From an uncultured Lentisphaeria bacterium (lineage in GTDB: Bacteria > Verrucomicrobiota > Lentisphaeria > JABSQK01 > CAJWLW01), in assembly GCA_913042885.1 (NCBI GenBank), contig CAJWLW010000045.1:1-22714 (forward strand): a DNA stretch of 22,714 nt. Reading direction: 5' to 3'. Of this stretch, positions 7,760 through 15,697 are shown piece after piece. The position numbers and the translations under genes were made by a program. How positions within the stretch are numbered: position 1 is the stretch's first letter; every line of letters starts with the position of its first letter. The notes under the pieces are model-generated. The model had not been told where the DNA came from. It searched no databases and saw only the letters and a program-made list of their open reading frames with translations.

Positions 7760-8722
7760 TTATCGCAGTCCGATCGCGGCGCGCACCTCGTCCATTGTTT
7801 CGGCGGCTACGGCACGGGCCCGCTCGGCACCATCATGCAGGACGGTGTTGACGTGGTCGAGGTTCGCGAGCAGTTCGTCTCGACGCTCGCGCATCGGCCG
7901 GAAATATTCCCAGGACTTTTCGAATACCGCCTGCTTGGCATGGCCGTATCCGAAGTCGTTGGCGGCATAGCGTTCGCTCAAGGCTGCCACCTCGGCATCG
8001 TCCGCGAAGAGTTTATAGAGCGCCATGACGTTGCAGCTCGCCGGGTCCATCGGCTCTTCCATCGGCGTCGAATCCGTGACCGTGCTCATGATGCGCTTGC
8101 GCAGTGCTTTCTCAGGCCCGAAGAGGTTGATGGTGTTGTCGTAGCTCTTCGACATTTTCTGCCCGTCGATACCGGGCACTACGGCGACCCCGTCACGAAT
8201 GCGGGCTTCCGGTACGACCAGGATTTCCCCGTACTGATTGTTGAAACGGATTGCAATGTCGCGCGTGACTTCGAGATGCTGCTTCTGGTCTCGGCCGACC
8301 GGGACGACATTTGACTTGTACAGCAGAATGTCGGCTGCCATCAGCACGGGATAGCTGAACAGCCCGAAGTTGGCAGAGATGCCCTGGGCGATCTTGTCTT
8401 TGTAACTGGTGCAGCGTTCGAGCAGGCCGACCGGAATCTGCGAGCACAGAATCCACATGAGTTCGACCACCTCCGGCACGTCGGACTGGCGGAAGAAAAT
8501 GGTTTTCTGCGGATCAACGCCGCAGGCCAGCCAGTCGACGGCGACGCCGGTAACCATCTCCCGCAGGCTGTCAGGCTCGGGCAGTTGCGTCAGGGCGTGA
8601 TAGTCGGCGATAAAGGCGAACGGCTGACCGTCGTCCTGGCTTTCGACGAACGGATGTATGGCGCCGAAGTAATTGCCGATGTGTAGAATGCCGGAGGGCT
8701 GGATGCCAGTGAGAATTCGCAT
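7760..8722 (-). CDS. trpS: Tryptophan-tRNA ligase
   Basis: This class I aminoacyl-tRNA synthetase charges tRNA-Trp in the cytosol. The product has 320 residues, slightly shorter than E. coli TrpS but usual for the family. The N-terminus reads GIQPSGILHIGNYFGA, with the HIGN signature at 14-17. The KMSKS loop is intact at 189-193 (GQKMSKSYDN). VGRDQKQHLEVTRDIA, lining the Trp and ATP site, is also present. The ATG at 8722 follows CCAGG by 7 nt. It is a single gene between two oppositely oriented neighbours. No T-box or trp leader peptide was recognised upstream. The identification is secure. Confidence 0.98.
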   Translation of the reverse strand: MRILTGIQPSGILHIGNYFGAIHPFVESQDDGQPFAFIADYHALTQLPEPDSLREMVTGVAVDWLACGVDPQKTIFFRQSDVPEVVELMWILCSQIPVGLLERCTSYKDKIAQGISANFGLFSYPVLMAADILLYKSNVVPVGRDQKQHLEVTRDIAIRFNNQYGEILVVPEARIRDGVAVVPGIDGQKMSKSYDNTINLFGPEKALRKRIMSTVTDSTPMEEPMDPASCNVMALYKLFADDAEVAALSERYAANDFGYGHAKQAVFEKSWEYFRPMRERRDELLANLDHVNTVLHDGAERARAVAAETMDEVRAAIGLR

Positions 8723-8796
8723 TGTGAACCTGGGAGTTTGTGGGAAAGCGGGTTAATATTGATCCGCGCCGGCGTCACCGCAACTGCAGATGTCGG

Positions 8797-8802
8797 TATA
8801 AA
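8797..8802 (+). promoter_or_regulatory. Candidate -10 element for the TPR-mutL unit
   Basis: TATAAA lies 36 bp before the TPR protein ATG. The region about 17 bp upstream of it (GTCACC) is a poor -35 match, so the call is weak. The 116-bp divergent region between trpS and this unit shows no clear operator. Confidence 0.2.
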
Positions 8803-8838
8803 GGTTTTGTGCGGCGCGTCCGTGAGATATATTGAGGC

Positions 8839-9474
8839 ATGGAGCGTACCGTAATCATCTTCGCATTGATCTTGGCGATAGTCATCGCGATCACTTGGTT
8901 TCTGCTGATTCAGTCGGTGCCGACCAAACCCGTCAAATGGGACTGGAGCTATGATACGGCGATCCCGCTGAGCCCGTACAACTACAAGGACCGTTTCACT
9001 GTGTTGCGTCCGAGAGACGAGTCCCTGCCCACCCGTGATTACGTCATACACGCCTGGCGCGAGTGGCTCGAAGGCGATCTCGACCAGGCCGTACTGCTGT
9101 ATCAGATCGGTTACATGTACGATCCGAACAACGTTTTTGCGCTGCGCGACATCGGCGATCTGTGTTACGAGAACGAACAGTTCACGCTCGCCTGCAACTA
9201 TTACAACCAGTACCAAGCTTACTTCCCGGACCAGGCCAGCAGCTACATCTATTGGGGGCGTTCCCTGCTCAAAGCCAATTACCTGCAGGAGGCGGAACGG
9301 GTGCTCAAGGACGGGTTGATGACCGATGACGGCGCTGCCAGCCCAGGCACATTGTACCACATGCTTTCAAAGGTGTACGAGCAAATGGGTCGCCCGTACC
9401 TGGAAGCGGATTATCGAGCCAAAGCCTATCGCGCCCTCGGGGCCGATCTTTTTACCGTTATCGACGACATTTGA
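8839..9474 (+). CDS. Membrane-anchored tetratricopeptide-repeat protein
   Basis: The product has 211 residues. An N-terminal hydrophobic helix (VIIFALILAIVIAITWFLLI, about 5-24) would anchor it in the inner membrane. From about 75, helical pairs with TPR spacing are visible: GDLDQAVLLYQIGYMYDPNN, then ALRDIGDLCYENEQFTLACNYYNQYQAYFPDQ, then YIYWGRSLLKANYLQEAERVLKDGL, giving about three to four repeats. TPR domains mediate protein-protein contacts, and no enzymatic motif is present. GAGG stands directly before the ATG. Its TGA overlaps the TTG start of mutL (TTGA), so the two are translationally coupled, although no functional link between a membrane TPR protein and mismatch repair is known to me. 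Confidence 0.85.
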   Translation: MERTVIIFALILAIVIAITWFLLIQSVPTKPVKWDWSYDTAIPLSPYNYKDRFTVLRPRDESLPTRDYVIHAWREWLEGDLDQAVLLYQIGYMYDPNNVFALRDIGDLCYENEQFTLACNYYNQYQAYFPDQASSYIYWGRSLLKANYLQEAERVLKDGLMTDDGAASPGTLYHMLSKVYEQMGRPYLEADYRAKAYRALGADLFTVIDDI

Positions 9475-11261
9475 GCATAATCCGGATACTACCCGAAGAC
9501 GTCAGCAACCGCATCGCCGCCGGTGAGGTTATCGAACGCCCGGCCTCGGTCGTCAAAGAGTTGGTCGAAAACGCTCTCGATGCCGGCACCACCCGCCTCA
9601 CGATCCAGGTTGACCGCGGCGGCCGCTCGCTGGTACGCGTCATTGACAACGGCTGCGGTATGGACGCGGAAGACGCGCTCATGTGTTTGGAAGCGCATGC
9701 GACCAGCAAGATTCGCGAGCGCACAGATATCGGCGACATCCGCACCCTCGGTTTTCGCGGCGAGGCACTGCCCAGCATCGCCTCGGTGACCCGGTTCCAG
9801 TTGCGCACGCGCCCGAACGATGCCGATGAGGGCACCGAGGTCAATGTCACCGGCGGCGTCATTCAGAACGTCGGTCCGACTGGCTGTGCTCCCGGTACGA
9901 CCGTGCAGGTACGCAACCTCTTCTTCAATTTGCCGGCGCGCAAGAAATTCCTCCGCAGTATTGCTACGGAGGAGTCGCACATCCAGGAGATCGTGCAGCT
10001 GCTTGCCTTAGCCCATCCGGAGGTAAGTTTCGATTTGTCCTTCGACGATCGCAGCATTCTGTCCGTTCAGGGCGGCAGCGACATGCGCACGCGCGCGGCC
10101 ATGCTGCTCGGTCGCGAAACTGTTGCCGGCATGGTGCCGGTCGACCATGCCGACGACCACATACACGTCACCGGCTTCGCCGCGCGCCCCGGGCTGACGC
10201 GCTCGACGCGCCGCGACCAGCGCACCTTCGTCAACGGGCGACCGGTCACTGCAGACGGCATTCACTTCGCTATCCGCGACGCTTACCACAGCATGGTGAT
10301 GAAAGGCCGCTACCCGCCGGTGCTCCTGTTCATCACGCTGCCGCCGGACCGCGTCGATATCAATGTGCACCCGGCCAAACGCGAGGTACGCTTTCGCGAG
10401 CACCGGCAGGTTGGCGAAGTTGTCAGTGCCGGTATCCGCCAAGCCCTGCGCGGTCTGTCGCAGCCCGAGATCATACCGTCGCCGGCACAACCGCAAATGA
10501 TGCCGGCTGCGGCGCAGGTCATATTGCCGTCGAACGCGCCGGACACGGCCGACGCGGCCGAAACGATATCGCCGTCGCCCGTGCCAAGCATGCCGGGGCC
10601 ATCGTCCGCTCCTGCATACCCGGACGCGCTGCCGCCGCCACCCATGCCGGCGAGCACTTCGATCTCGGCTGCCGACCCGGATGAACTGCTGCGGCTCCGC
10701 GTCATCGGCGCCATCACAGATCTGTATTTATTGGCGGAAGGTTCCACCGGTCTCGTATTGATCGACCAGCACGCCGCGCACGAGCGCGTCATGTTCGAGA
10801 GAATCCTCCAGCAGGCCCAATCCAAGGACGGCACCGGCCAGGGCCTGCTCATCCCGATCACAATCGACCTGTCTGCCGCCGATGCCAATGCCCTGCGCGA
10901 GAATCTCGATGCCATGGCCAGTCTCGGATTTGCCATCGAGGATTTCGGGGGAAACAGCTTCATCATCTCCGCCGTGCCGGCTCATTTTCCGCAGGAGAAT
11001 GTCGCCGGCATGCTGCACGACATTATCGACGATCTGCGCGATCGGCCGTTGCGGGAGCGACGGGCCGACGAGGGCGCTATCGCCATGGCGGCGTGCAAGG
11101 CCGCAGTGAAAGCGCACGATCATCTGGAAGCGTCGGAAATCGACAAATTGCTTGAAGAGCTTGGCAATACGCAATTGCCGTATACCTGCCCGCACGGCCG
11201 CCCGACGATGATCAACATTTCCTTTGCCGAGCTGGAGAAACGCTTTGGCCGGCGGGCATAG
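9471..11261 (+). CDS. mutL: DNA mismatch repair protein MutL (endonuclease-type)
   Basis: MutL couples MutS mismatch recognition to strand removal. The product has 596 residues with the GHKL ATPase N-terminus: IAAGEVIERPASVVKELVEN (general base E33), DNGCGM at 59-64 and GFRGEALPSI at 94-103. A Pro/Ala-rich linker follows at about 340-400. The C-terminal domain holds DQHAAHERVMFE at 432-443, matching the DQHA(X)2E(X)4E endonuclease motif, and CPHGRP at 573-578, a zinc-site motif of nicking MutL proteins. This indicates a MutH-independent nicking system, as in most bacteria outside the E. coli group. The start is a TTG at 9471 overlapping the TPR gene stop; the downstream sequence matches the universal MutL N-terminus. 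mutS is not in the window. Confidence 0.98.
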   Translation: MSIIRILPEDVSNRIAAGEVIERPASVVKELVENALDAGTTRLTIQVDRGGRSLVRVIDNGCGMDAEDALMCLEAHATSKIRERTDIGDIRTLGFRGEALPSIASVTRFQLRTRPNDADEGTEVNVTGGVIQNVGPTGCAPGTTVQVRNLFFNLPARKKFLRSIATEESHIQEIVQLLALAHPEVSFDLSFDDRSILSVQGGSDMRTRAAMLLGRETVAGMVPVDHADDHIHVTGFAARPGLTRSTRRDQRTFVNGRPVTADGIHFAIRDAYHSMVMKGRYPPVLLFITLPPDRVDINVHPAKREVRFREHRQVGEVVSAGIRQALRGLSQPEIIPSPAQPQMMPAAAQVILPSNAPDTADAAETISPSPVPSMPGPSSAPAYPDALPPPPMPASTSISAADPDELLRLRVIGAITDLYLLAEGSTGLVLIDQHAAHERVMFERILQQAQSKDGTGQGLLIPITIDLSAADANALRENLDAMASLGFAIEDFGGNSFIISAVPAHFPQENVAGMLHDIIDDLRDRPLRERRADEGAIAMAACKAAVKAHDHLEASEIDKLLEELGNTQLPYTCPHGRPTMINISFAELEKRFGRRA

Positions 11262-11321
11262 ATAGATCGGCAGGTTACGCAGATTCACTATATATCCGCC
11301 TTCTTTTCCCGTGCCTATTTA

Positions 11322-11352
11322 AGACAGGACGCGGCCTTTGTTGGACCTGTCT
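11322..11352 (+). repeat. 7-bp inverted repeat downstream of mutL
   Basis: AGACAGG (11322-11328) and CCTGTCT (11346-11352) are perfect inverse copies with a 17-nt loop. They lie 60 bp after the mutL stop and before the rpmA promoter. No T tract follows, so a terminator or transcript-end stem is only possible. Confidence 0.25.
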
Positions 11353-11398
11353 GGTTCTGGGCGGCGCCAAAGGCTTCCACTGAACTGCTGTACAGGCC

Positions 11399-11426
11399 TT
11401 GCCTGAGGCGCGCAGGGCGCTATAGT
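11399..11426 (+). promoter_or_regulatory. Sigma70-like promoter of rpmA
   Basis: -35 TTGCCT (11399-11404), a 16-bp GC-rich spacer and -10 TATAGT (11421-11426) stand upstream of rpmA. Transcription would begin near 11433, leaving about 37 nt with a GGAGG ribosome-binding site 8 nt before the ATG. A GC-rich spacer is also reminiscent of growth-rate-controlled promoters, but that is inference. Confidence 0.55.
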
Positions 11427-11469
11427 ATTGGTTCTGCGATTTTTGAACCTGTTTCCGGAGGCCTTGGTC

Positions 11470-11730
11470 ATGGCACATAAGAAAGGTCAAGGAGCGACCC
11501 GTAACGGTCGCGACAGCAAACCCAAGATGCGCGGCGTTAAAGTGTATGGCGGCCAGAGCATCCGTGCGGGTGGCATCATAATACGCCAGTGCGGCACGAA
11601 GTTCCATCCCGGCACCAACGTTGGCTGCGGCAGAGATTTCACGCTGTATGCCCTGGCCGATGGCATCGTGGAATTCACGAAGCACAATCGCAAAGTCCAC
11701 GTGACCCCGGCTGCAACGGCCGAGGCATAA
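11470..11730 (+). CDS. rpmA: Large ribosomal subunit protein bL27
   Basis: L27 sits near the peptidyl-transferase centre of the 50S subunit, with its N-terminal tail reaching the tRNA CCA ends. The product has 86 residues, the normal length, beginning [16 protein letters not shown] and continuing [22 protein letters not shown], all typical. There is no N-terminal extension of the kind cleaved in Firmicutes. The ATG at 11470 is preceded by GGAGG at 8 nt. Normally rpmA is embedded in rplU-rpmA-obgE. Here the gene before it is mutL and after it is a decayed hydrolase gene, so it stands alone with its own promoter. Confidence 0.97.
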   Translation: MAHKKGQGATRNGRDSKPKMRGVKVYGGQSIRAGGIIIRQCGTKFHPGTNVGCGRDFTLYALADGIVEFTKHNRKVHVTPAATAEA

Positions 11731-11751
11731 ATACGGGCGCTGGGCGATCGT

Positions 11752-11787
11752 ACGCTGCGCAGCAACAGCGTGTGTTCTGTACTTTTT
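11752..11787 (+). terminator. Weak candidate terminator after rpmA
   Basis: ACGCTG (11752-11757) pairs with CAGCGT (11766-11771) across an 8-nt loop, and a TTTTT run follows at 11783-11787 after an 11-nt gap. The distance to the T run is too long for a textbook intrinsic terminator. A second perfect stem (TGCGATCG-TTCCC-CGATCGCA, 11791-11811) follows without a T tract. Confidence 0.25.
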
Positions 11788-11839
11788 CGCTGCGATCGTT
11801 CCCCGATCGCACGGCGAAGCTCAAACCCATACGGTCGCG

Positions 11840-12091
11840 TCATCAAAGGCGAGAATCCTTGTCTGCAACGGCGGTGACGACGGGTTGATCACTGACGAAC
11901 AGATCGCGACCTTTCAACAGAACGTGCGGGATGCCGGCGCCGACTGGCAGTTCATTTCCTACGCCGGCGCCAAACACAGCTTCACCAACCCGGATGCCGA
12001 CAAGCGCGGCATGGCTGCCATCGCCTACAATGCCAAAGCGGACAAGCGCTCGTGGGCTGCGATGCTGTCGTTGTTTGCCGAGATCTGGTAG
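11840..12091 (+). pseudogene. 3' remnant of a dienelactone hydrolase family gene
   Basis: The frame ending at 12091 reads ARILVCNGGDDGLITDEQ, then a segment with GAKHSFTNPDADKRG and a closing WAAMLSLFAEIW. This matches the C-terminal third of dienelactone-hydrolase-like alpha/beta hydrolases: the catalytic Asp lies in the NGxDD strand-loop and the catalytic His in the AxHSFTNP segment. The nucleophile part (GxCxGG/GxSxGG) and the whole N-terminal two thirds are missing. The frame is open back to 11732, but the residues there are only faintly hydrolase-like. No start codon with a ribosome-binding site suits it. It is best read as a truncated, non-functional relic after a deletion. A 6-bp hairpin (CCGACA-TTCGC-TGTCGG, 12093-12109) follows the stop. 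Confidence 0.7.
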
Positions 12092-12092
12092 C

Positions 12093-12109
12093 CCGACATT
12101 CGCTGTCGG
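12093..12109 (+). other. Hairpin after the hydrolase remnant
   Basis: CCGACA-TTCGC-TGTCGG is a 6-bp perfect stem with a 5-nt loop starting two bases after the remnant's stop codon. It has no T tract. It may be the old gene's 3' end structure. The remaining bases to 12209, downstream of tcdA on the other strand, show nothing else. Confidence 0.3.
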
Positions 12110-12209
12110 CTACGCCCCATCTCTGCGTATCTGCTGGTCCTGCCTGTCTTTGAAGTTCTTCCCGTGACCTCGCTCACGCCCAGATCCTCGATACAGACGG
12201 TCCGCATTC

Positions 12210-13001
12210 TCATTTCTTTGCCTCGGCACGGGCCACCAGGCGGCGCACGATCCGCGAGGCGGCGGCGAACCCGAAGGCGCCGGTGACAAAACTGGCGTTG
12301 CCGTAGCCGCTTTCGCAGTCGAGTTTCATCTTGCTGCCGGTGGTCCTTTGGTGGCCAACGGTGCCATCCGGCTGCGGGTATAGAATGGCTTCGGCTGAAA
12401 ACACGCATTCGACACGGAATCGGTGTCGGCTTTCGCGGGGGAATCCGAACTTCTGTCGCAGCTTCTTGCGCACTTGCGCCAGTAGCGGATCGTCATAGGA
12501 CCTGGAAAGGTCATTGACCTGTACAGCAGTCGGATCGACCCGACCGCCGGCGCCCCCGACGGTGATCACTGGAATGCGCCGGCGCCTGCACATGGCAATC
12601 AGGAGGCACTTGGGCTTGAAGCTGTCGATGGCGTCGAGCACGTAGTCGTAGGGCGTTTCGAGGATGCGTTCGGCAGACGCCTCACTGAAGAACTCCTGAC
12701 GTTCGTGAAAAATACAACCGGCATTAATTGCTTTGACGCGGTCCGCCAATGCTTCGACCTTGGCGCGGCCGATTTCACCGTCGACGGCATGCAGCTGGCG
12801 GTTGACGTTGGTCACACAGATATCATCCCAGTCGATCACCGTGAGCTCACCGATTCCAGAACGTGCCAGTGCCTCGACGGCCCAGGAACCGACGCCGCCG
12901 ACGCCGATCACACAGACATGGGCTCGTTGCAGAACGGCCAGGGCGTTGGTCCCGAAGAGCCGTCCGATACCACCGAATCGATATTGATAGTCGTCCGTCA
13001 T
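12210..13001 (-). CDS. tcdA: tRNA threonylcarbamoyladenosine dehydratase (TcdA/CsdL, ThiF/E1-like)
   Basis: TcdA uses ATP to cyclise the t6A modification at position 37 of ANN-decoding tRNAs to ct6A. The product has 263 residues, close to E. coli TcdA. It starts with YRFGGIGRLFG, followed by the adenylation Rossmann loop VIGVGGVGSWAVEAL (GVGGVGS at 33-39), VIDWDDICVTNVNRQ at about 55-69 and DAIDSFKPK, all hallmarks of the E1-like fold in this branch. The C-terminal GNASFVTGAFGFAAAS also fits TcdA. The ATG at 13001 overlaps the stop of the HAD gene (ATGA). It is the last gene of a five-gene minus-strand operon; its partner csdA/csdE genes are not in the window. Confidence 0.93.
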   Translation of the reverse strand: MTDDYQYRFGGIGRLFGTNALAVLQRAHVCVIGVGGVGSWAVEALARSGIGELTVIDWDDICVTNVNRQLHAVDGEIGRAKVEALADRVKAINAGCIFHERQEFFSEASAERILETPYDYVLDAIDSFKPKCLLIAMCRRRRIPVITVGGAGGRVDPTAVQVNDLSRSYDDPLLAQVRKKLRQKFGFPRESRHRFRVECVFSAEAILYPQPDGTVGHQRTTGSKMKLDCESGYGNASFVTGAFGFAAASRIVRRLVARAEAKK

Positions 13002-13654
13002 ATGGCATGGTCGGCCAGCGAATCGATGAGCTCGAGCGTGACTTCATCGAGGTGTTCGAGGCGAATGGTAGCCTGTGATAAATCGGTGTTGCGTGTGAAG
13101 CGGTTGGGTATGCAGATGGATCGCATGCCGGCTGCGACGGCCGCGAGTATACCTTTCTGGGCGTCTTCCAGAATAACACACTCAGCAGGTGTCACATCGA
13201 GTTGCTCGGCCACGTGCAGCCACGGGTCGGGATGCGGTTTGAGACGCGGCGTCGATTCTTTGGTGGCGATGTATTCGAAATTCTTTGTGAGGTCGAGGCG
13301 ATCGATGATTGCCATGGCATCGGCAGCGTAGGACCCGGTCGCCAGCGCCAGGCGCTTGTGTCCATGCAGCCGTTGTACGACGTCCAGTGCACCTGGCATC
13401 GGTACGAGCGCCGTGTCGACCAGCTCCTGGAAGCGAATGGCTTTGCGGCGGCGGACCTCTTTCGTGTCAAGCTCGGCGTCACATATGTCGGCGAACTCAT
13501 TGATACCGAGTCCTCGCCTGATCCAGAATTCGGCATATTCCGCTTCGCTGATCGTCACGCCAAGGCTGCCCAGGGTATCCTGGTACGCTTTGCAGTGCAG
13601 CGTTTCGGAATCGGCCAAAAGACCGTCGAGATCAAAGATCACGGTGGTAATCAT
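12998..13654 (-). CDS. HAD-superfamily hydrolase, beta-phosphoglucomutase/phosphatase type
   Basis: The product has 218 residues. I chose the ATG at 13654: GGAAAG lies just upstream and the HAD motif I then sits at the very N-terminus (IFDLDGLLADSE, nucleophile D8, acid D10). A helical cap domain (about 15-80) marks subfamily I. Motif II is seen in LALATGSYA, the motif III lysine in LKPHPDPW and motif IV in CVILEDAQKG. It should hydrolyse or transfer a phosphate on a small metabolite; the substrate cannot be read from sequence. It starts one base after the EF-G stop (TAG-C-ATG) and overlaps tcdA by 4 nt, so it belongs to the same transcript. Confidence 0.9.
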   Translation of the reverse strand: MITTVIFDLDGLLADSETLHCKAYQDTLGSLGVTISEAEYAEFWIRRGLGINEFADICDAELDTKEVRRRKAIRFQELVDTALVPMPGALDVVQRLHGHKRLALATGSYAADAMAIIDRLDLTKNFEYIATKESTPRLKPHPDPWLHVAEQLDVTPAECVILEDAQKGILAAVAAGMRSICIPNRFTRNTDLSQATIRLEHLDEVTLELIDSLADHAI

Positions 13655-13655
13655 G

Positions 13656-15677
13656 CTAACTTTCCACCGCACGATACCCGCACGGATCCATCGAGAAGCT
13701 GCCGCGTCCGCCGGTCAGCTGCGGGACGGCCTTGCTGAAACCGAACATCTCGGCGAGCGGCATTTCGCAACGGATCCGTTTGAGCTCGAGGACATCGTCG
13801 ACGCCGTGAATCAGTGAGCGCTTACCCTGCAGGTAATTGGAGATCTCACCGGTCGTCTCCTCCGGTGCGAAGATGTCGACGCGCATCATCGGCTCGAGAA
13901 TTTCGGTGCCGGCGGTGCTGATCGCCTGGTCCATCGCCTGCAGCACAGCCCCGAGCACGGCGCCGTCCGTTGTCCTGTCGGCGTGGATCTCGAGTTCCAT
14001 GAGCTCAGCCTTGACGTAGATCAGCGGGTAGCCGTTGTTGCCGCCAGTCTTGACGCCGTCGTTGAGAGCTTCCATGGCGGCCTTGACGAAGGCTTTGGGC
14101 AGGTTGCCATTGCGCAGCCGGTTCTCGACGACAAATGGTGTGCTGTGGTCGACGGAGGGTGACAGCGCGATTGTCGCACGGGCGTACAGCTCGGCGTCGC
14201 CGATGTTTCTCTCGAAGGTCGCGGTTTCGGTTACTGCCTTGGTGATCGATTCACGATAGGCGACGCGCGGTTCGCCGGCGTGCACGGCGGTATTGAATTC
14301 ATTGACGATACGCTTCACGGTAACTTCGAGGTGCAGTTCGCCCATGCCGGAGAGAATACACTGACCTGTGTTTTCGTCTTCACTGATGTTCAGCGTCGGG
14401 TCCTCGCGAGCCAGCATTGTGAGGATTTCTTCGAGGCGGCCGCGGTCCTTGGTTGACTGTGGCTCGATGGCCATTGAGATCACCGGTTCGGGGAAGTTCA
14501 TGCGCTCGAACATCACCTGCTGTCGGCGGTCGCACAGGGTGTCACCGGTGATGATGTCGCGAGGTCCCATGAAGCCGATGATATCGCCAGGGCCGACAAC
14601 GTCCAAAGGCTCGGTGCTCTTGGCGTACAGGCGCAGAAGTCGCTTGAGCTTGACCGCCTGCTTTGTGCGCGGTTGATAGACGGCGGTATCGGCCTGCAGT
14701 GTGCCAGTGTAGGTGCGCAGGTAATAGAGATCGGCGGATTTACCGGCAACCACTTTGAACACCAGCCCGGCGAAGGGTGCGTCGTCGCCAGGTGTCAGCG
14801 TGACGTCGGCGCCGCTTTTCGCGTCGAACGCCGGGATCCCGGTGATGTCGGCAGGCGAGGGCAGGTAGCGGATGATGCTGTCGAGCAACAGTTGGATGCC
14901 GACCGTTTTCTTGGCCGATCCGGCGAGCACGGGAATGATTTGATTGGCCAGGGTGAGTTGGCGGATGCACTCATAAATTTTTTTGGCGGTCAGTTCGCTG
15001 CTCTGCAGATAGGCTTCGGCGAGTTCGTCGGAATGATCGGCGAGCCGCTCGATCATAGCGATCCGTGCGGACTCCGCAATTTCGACGAGCTCGCTGTCGA
15101 TGTCGCTGGCGACGGCATCGTGTTCGTCGAATCGCCATTGCTGCATAGTGATCAGGTCGATAACGCTGTCGAAGTCGCTTTCGCTGCCGACAGGGTACTG
15201 GAGCGGGACGCCGCGATCCTGGAACTTGTCGTTGATTTCGCCGAGCACACGTTCGAACGAGGCGCCGACGCGGTCGAGCTTGTTGATGATCGCCAGGCGC
15301 GGCAGTTTGTAGCGATCGGCCTGGAACCAGACTTTTTCGCTCTGCGCCTCGACGCCTTCGACACCGCTGAAGATGACGACGGCACCGTCGATGACACGCA
15401 GTGAGCGCTCGACCTCGGCGGTGAAGTCGATGTGGCCGGGAGTATCGATGAGGTGAATGAGCGTGTCCTGCCACTGGAAGGTAGCGGCTGCGGAGACGAT
15501 GGTGATACCGCGGGCGCGTTCCTCGTCGAGATAGTCCATCACGGTGCTGCCGTCATCGACTTCGCCGCTGCGGTGGGTGCGGCCGGAGAGGTAGAGCATG
15601 CGCTCGGTGGAGGTCGTTTTGCCGGCATCGATGTGGGCGATGATGCCGATCGTACGGATGTCGTGCAGGTCGTTCAT
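13656..15677 (-). CDS. fusA: Elongation factor G-family translational GTPase
   Basis: The product has 673 residues from the ATG at 15677, where homology begins (MNDLHDIRTIGIIAHIDAGK). The frame is open to 15854, but that part is an arginine-rich shadow of the upstream gene. G1 AHIDAGKT at 14-21, the switch I region RGITI at 56-60, G3 DTPGHIDF at 78-85 and G4 NKLD at 132-135 are intact. Domains II to V follow, with the domain IV segment PLIYVKAELMELEIHADRTT and the closing MFGFSKAVPQLTGGRGSFSM. It would drive translocation or ribosome recycling. It is slightly shorter than canonical EF-G (about 690-700) and lies apart from rpsL/rpsG/tuf, so it may be an EF-G2-type paralogue rather than the main fusA. 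Confidence 0.9.
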   Translation of the reverse strand: MNDLHDIRTIGIIAHIDAGKTTSTERMLYLSGRTHRSGEVDDGSTVMDYLDEERARGITIVSAAATFQWQDTLIHLIDTPGHIDFTAEVERSLRVIDGAVVIFSGVEGVEAQSEKVWFQADRYKLPRLAIINKLDRVGASFERVLGEINDKFQDRGVPLQYPVGSESDFDSVIDLITMQQWRFDEHDAVASDIDSELVEIAESARIAMIERLADHSDELAEAYLQSSELTAKKIYECIRQLTLANQIIPVLAGSAKKTVGIQLLLDSIIRYLPSPADITGIPAFDAKSGADVTLTPGDDAPFAGLVFKVVAGKSADLYYLRTYTGTLQADTAVYQPRTKQAVKLKRLLRLYAKSTEPLDVVGPGDIIGFMGPRDIITGDTLCDRRQQVMFERMNFPEPVISMAIEPQSTKDRGRLEEILTMLAREDPTLNISEDENTGQCILSGMGELHLEVTVKRIVNEFNTAVHAGEPRVAYRESITKAVTETATFERNIGDAELYARATIALSPSVDHSTPFVVENRLRNGNLPKAFVKAAMEALNDGVKTGGNNGYPLIYVKAELMELEIHADRTTDGAVLGAVLQAMDQAISTAGTEILEPMMRVDIFAPEETTGEISNYLQGKRSLIHGVDDVLELKRIRCEMPLAEMFGFSKAVPQLTGGRGSFSMDPCGYRAVES

Positions 15678-15697
15678 CGTCGTACGATTGATAGCCG

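Noticed and set aside
12025..12408. 127-codon minus frame downstream of and overlapping tcdA
   Set aside because: It is Arg/His-rich, overlaps the conserved end of tcdA in another frame, and lacks any family resemblance.
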